DNA of 64,000 nt from CBDFKS01 sp965248905. Its GTDB lineage: Bacteria; Chloroflexota; Dehalococcoidia; Lucifugimonadales; JAGWBF01. The notes under the pieces are model-generated. The model was given only the letters and a program-made list of their open reading frames with translations, did not search any database and was not told the origin of the DNA. The stretch is from the NCBI GenBank assembly GCA_965248905.1, contig CBDFKS010000006.1, positions 62,001 through 126,000 on the forward strand. The letters are read 5' to 3'. Position numbers and translations under genes: made by a program. Positions 62,387 through 64,000 of this stretch are shown here, piece after piece; within the stretch, counting starts at the first letter, position 1; each line of letters opens with the position of its first letter.

Positions 62387-63030
62387 GCGCCGAGTTTGTG
62401 GCGTGTATGGAGGATGTGCTGGACCTTTACGCGGAACCCTATGACCCAGAGCGCCCGGTGGTCTGTTTCGACGAGACCTCCAAGCAGTTGCTGGCGGAAA
62501 AGAGGTCTCCGATCCCGCCCAAGCCGGCACGACGGGAGCGATACGATTACGAGTACCAGCGCAATGGCACCCGAAACCTGTTCATGCTGTGCGAGCCCCT
62601 GGCGGGCTGGAGGCATGTGGCAGTGACCGAACGTCGTACCATGGTGGACTTCGCTAAGCAGATGCGGTGGCTGGCCGATGAAGCTTACCCAGCGTCCGAG
62701 AAGATCCGGGTGGTGCTGGACAACCTCAACACCCACAAACCAGCTTCCCTCTACGAAACCTTCGAGCCCAAGGAGGCTAGGCGAATACGCAAACGCTTGG
62801 AGTTTCACTACACTCCCAAGCACGGTAGTTGGCTCAACATGGCAGAGATCGAGTTCAGTGTCTTGGCCAGGCGAGTCCTGCGCCGGCGTATTGCCGATGA
62901 AGAGACTTTGAGTGGCGAGATCGCGGCCCTGGAGGCAGAACGAAACCAAGCCGGAGCAACCATTGACTGGAGATTCTCCACTGTGGACGCCCGAGTCAAG
63001 CTTCACCATCTCTATCCTGCCAACAATTAG
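62383..63030 (+). CDS. IS630 transposase, catalytic DDE part (copy 3)
   Basis: 215 aa, identical to copies 1 and 2 with all three acidic catalytic residues. Confidence 0.92.
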   Translation: MSAEFVACMEDVLDLYAEPYDPERPVVCFDETSKQLLAEKRSPIPPKPARRERYDYEYQRNGTRNLFMLCEPLAGWRHVAVTERRTMVDFAKQMRWLADEAYPASEKIRVVLDNLNTHKPASLYETFEPKEARRIRKRLEFHYTPKHGSWLNMAEIEFSVLARRVLRRRIADEETLSGEIAALEAERNQAGATIDWRFSTVDARVKLHHLYPANN

Positions 63031-63098
63031 GTTGACTGAGTACTAGCATCAGTCAAAGTGGGGTGATCAGAATAGGACTCCTGCTAATAAGTGGTGCC

Positions 63099-63265
63099 TC
63101 ACACCAGCGGTCGGTACGGCTTGGTGAAGGTGTCCCAATGGCCGGTATCCGGATCGTAGCGGGAGTTGACGAATACGCGCCAGTTGGCGTCGTCCAGGTC
63201 AGGGTAGTCGGCCCTGTAGTAGTAGGCGGGACACCTGGTCTCTTTTCTATGAAGGAGATGCGGCT
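63099..63265 (-). pseudogene. duplicated 3' fragment of aprA
   Basis: About 165 bases repeating the last 55 codons of aprA at 63707-63876 (HLLHRKETRCPAYYYRADYP, WRVFVNSRYDPDTGHW, TFTKPYRPLV, stop). Differences are mostly silent or mild (WPGYYY became CPAYYY). It has no aprA body upstream; the frame runs only to an ATG at 63296. A partial duplication remnant. Confidence 0.85.
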
Positions 63266-63286
63266 TCTTTCTTTGGGCACCGCTTA

Positions 63287-63537
63287 CTATGGACAAGGTC
63301 CCAGACTATCACCGTGAGCCAGGTGGGCTGGCACAGCTCTCGCCCCCACCGTGATTGTTTTAGGGGCAACGCCGTAACCGTTGATGGGATTTCCGGGAGG
63401 AGTGTGACAAATCGTCACCTTAGGCCCGGGAGGGGCTGCAACCGCCTCTTGCTGTTCATTGGGCTTCATCACCAGTATCAGACAACGACGATGATGGCGG
63501 CAGCTACTGATATGAATAACGTCTTGTTTCTCGACAT
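63287..63537 (-). pseudogene. small secreted ICHxPPGN-motif protein, frameshifted
   Basis: ATG 63537, preceded by GAGGTGG, opens a signal peptide (MSRNKTLFISVAAAIIVVV) that meets TGA at 63478-63480. One base further along the sequence continues in another frame as CLILVMKPNEQQEAVAAPP and then KVTICHTPPGNP ... TITVGARAVPAHLAHGDSLG-PCP, stop 63287. This ending matches the ICHxPPGNPxNxxTI/AHLxHGD module found in exported bacterial proteins. Adding one C near 63480 would restore a single protein of about 83 aa. Deletion or sequencing error. Confidence 0.6.
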
Positions 63538-63706
63538 CAAGACCACCTCGTTATAGCGAGGATTATACTCCCCATATGATGTCGTGACAATCTAGCGAAT
63601 TTGAGGCAACGACAGGTACCCAACAATGGAAAACGCCCCTCCCAGTAAAGACCGTTTTCACTACAGTGACTAATCAGCTAGGAGGGTACTGTCAGACAGC
63701 CGGGCT

Positions 63707-64000
63707 TCACACCAGCGGCTGATAGGGCTTGGTGAAGGTGTCCCAGCGGCCCGTGTCAGGGTAGTAGCGGGAGTTGACGAATACACGCCAGTTGGCGTCG
63801 TCCAGGTCCGGGTAGTCGGCACGGTAGTAGTAGCCGGGCCACCTGGTCTCTTTTCTGTGAAGTAGGTGCCGCACATGGGCTTCGGCAACCCACGCCCTAT
63901 GCACCAGCTCCCAGCACCTCAGCAGCTCATGCGGGTCCCGTGCGCCCAGGTGCTCCAGGTCCTCCTTGAACATTGTGAGGAGCTCCAGCCCTCTGGTGAG
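63707..64000 (-). CDS. aprA: adenylylsulfate reductase alpha subunit, C-terminal part (5' end outside window)
   Basis: The frame is open to the window edge. The visible 97 residues (LLRCWELVHRAWVAEAHVRHLLHRKETRWPGYYY in pieces, RADYPDLDDANWRVFVNSRY, FTKPYQPLV) match the C-terminus of dissimilatory AprA, a flavoprotein that interconverts adenylylsulfate and sulfite plus AMP. The direction (oxidation or reduction) cannot be told here; aprB would be expected upstream of it, outside the window. A duplicated end lies at 63099-63265. Confidence 0.85.
   Translation of the reverse strand, partial: LTRGLELLTMFKEDLEHLGARDPHELLRCWELVHRAWVAEAHVRHLLHRKETRWPGYYYRADYPDLDDANWRVFVNSRYYPDTGRWDTFTKPYQPLV

Larger units (their letters stand above)
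61824..63043 (+). mobile_element. IS630 family element, copy 3 (1220 bp)
   Basis: Same ends and length as copies 1 and 2; TA duplicates inside CTAG at 61821-61824 and 63043-63046. Inserted in a spacer, no gene visibly cut. Confidence 0.95.

Noticed and set aside
61885..63009. 374-aa minus-strand open frame in each IS630 copy
   Set aside because: It is antisense to the transposase and has no recognisable domain or ribosome site.

Overview
The window looks like chromosome of a Chloroflexota bacterium, most likely near the SAR202/Dehalococcoidia lineages. Three things point there: a gene set rich in paralogous catabolic oxidoreductases and hydrolases (LLM flavin enzymes, FMN alpha-hydroxyacid oxidases, hydantoinase/D-aminoacylase amidohydrolases, acyl-CoA synthetases, oxalate/formate-like MFS carriers); a bacterial minCDE operon; and an archaeal-type archaellum gene cluster, which to my knowledge has been reported in bacteria only from Chloroflexota. 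No rRNA, tRNA or CRISPR array was recognised, so the assignment is an inference.

Positions 1-13,550 hold the 3' part of recQ, two dihydropyrimidinase-like genes (the second frameshifted), a nickel superoxide dismutase with its maturation peptidase (sodN-sodX), a cupin, a PPOX flavoprotein, an amidase, a family-5 uracil-DNA glycosylase, an MFS carrier, an alpha/beta hydrolase, an internally deleted LLM protein and an SMP-30 lactonase. Positions 13,860-16,090 hold a two-gene ParB-like plus DNA adenine methylase module with overlapping genes. A phosphonate/selenate-type ABC transporter (phnD-phnC-phnE-phnE order) lies at 16,211-19,650. Then come an amidohydrolase, an AbrB/VapC toxin-antitoxin pair and a secreted beta-helix/RTX protein. 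Positions 24,600-42,300 form a second catabolic stretch, with an IS4-type element and several dispersed short repeats.

The most notable region is 42,469-54,627 (minus strand). Four archaellin genes are followed by an ArlD/E-like protein, ArlG, ArlF, ArlH, ArlI and ArlJ, and then by a poly-aspartate protein gene. Two of the four archaellins are broken: one by a single-base deletion, one by a 1,220-bp IS630 element. The poly-Asp gene is interrupted by a second, inverted copy of the same element. Removing each element and one TA restores both reading frames exactly. Next to the cluster are an orphan NarL-type response regulator, a 748-aa proline-rich coiled-coil protein and a minC-minD-minE operon. 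The right end carries a third IS630 copy, a duplicated fragment of aprA, a frameshifted small secreted protein and the 3' end of aprA itself (adenylylsulfate reductase alpha).

The chromosome is visibly plastic. Several families of short dispersed repeats occur between genes and, in two places, inside one acyl-CoA synthetase gene without breaking its frame. At least one of them has ends like those of the resident IS630 and may be a MITE mobilised by it. Many genes show small duplications, deletions or frameshifts, some of which could be assembly errors.
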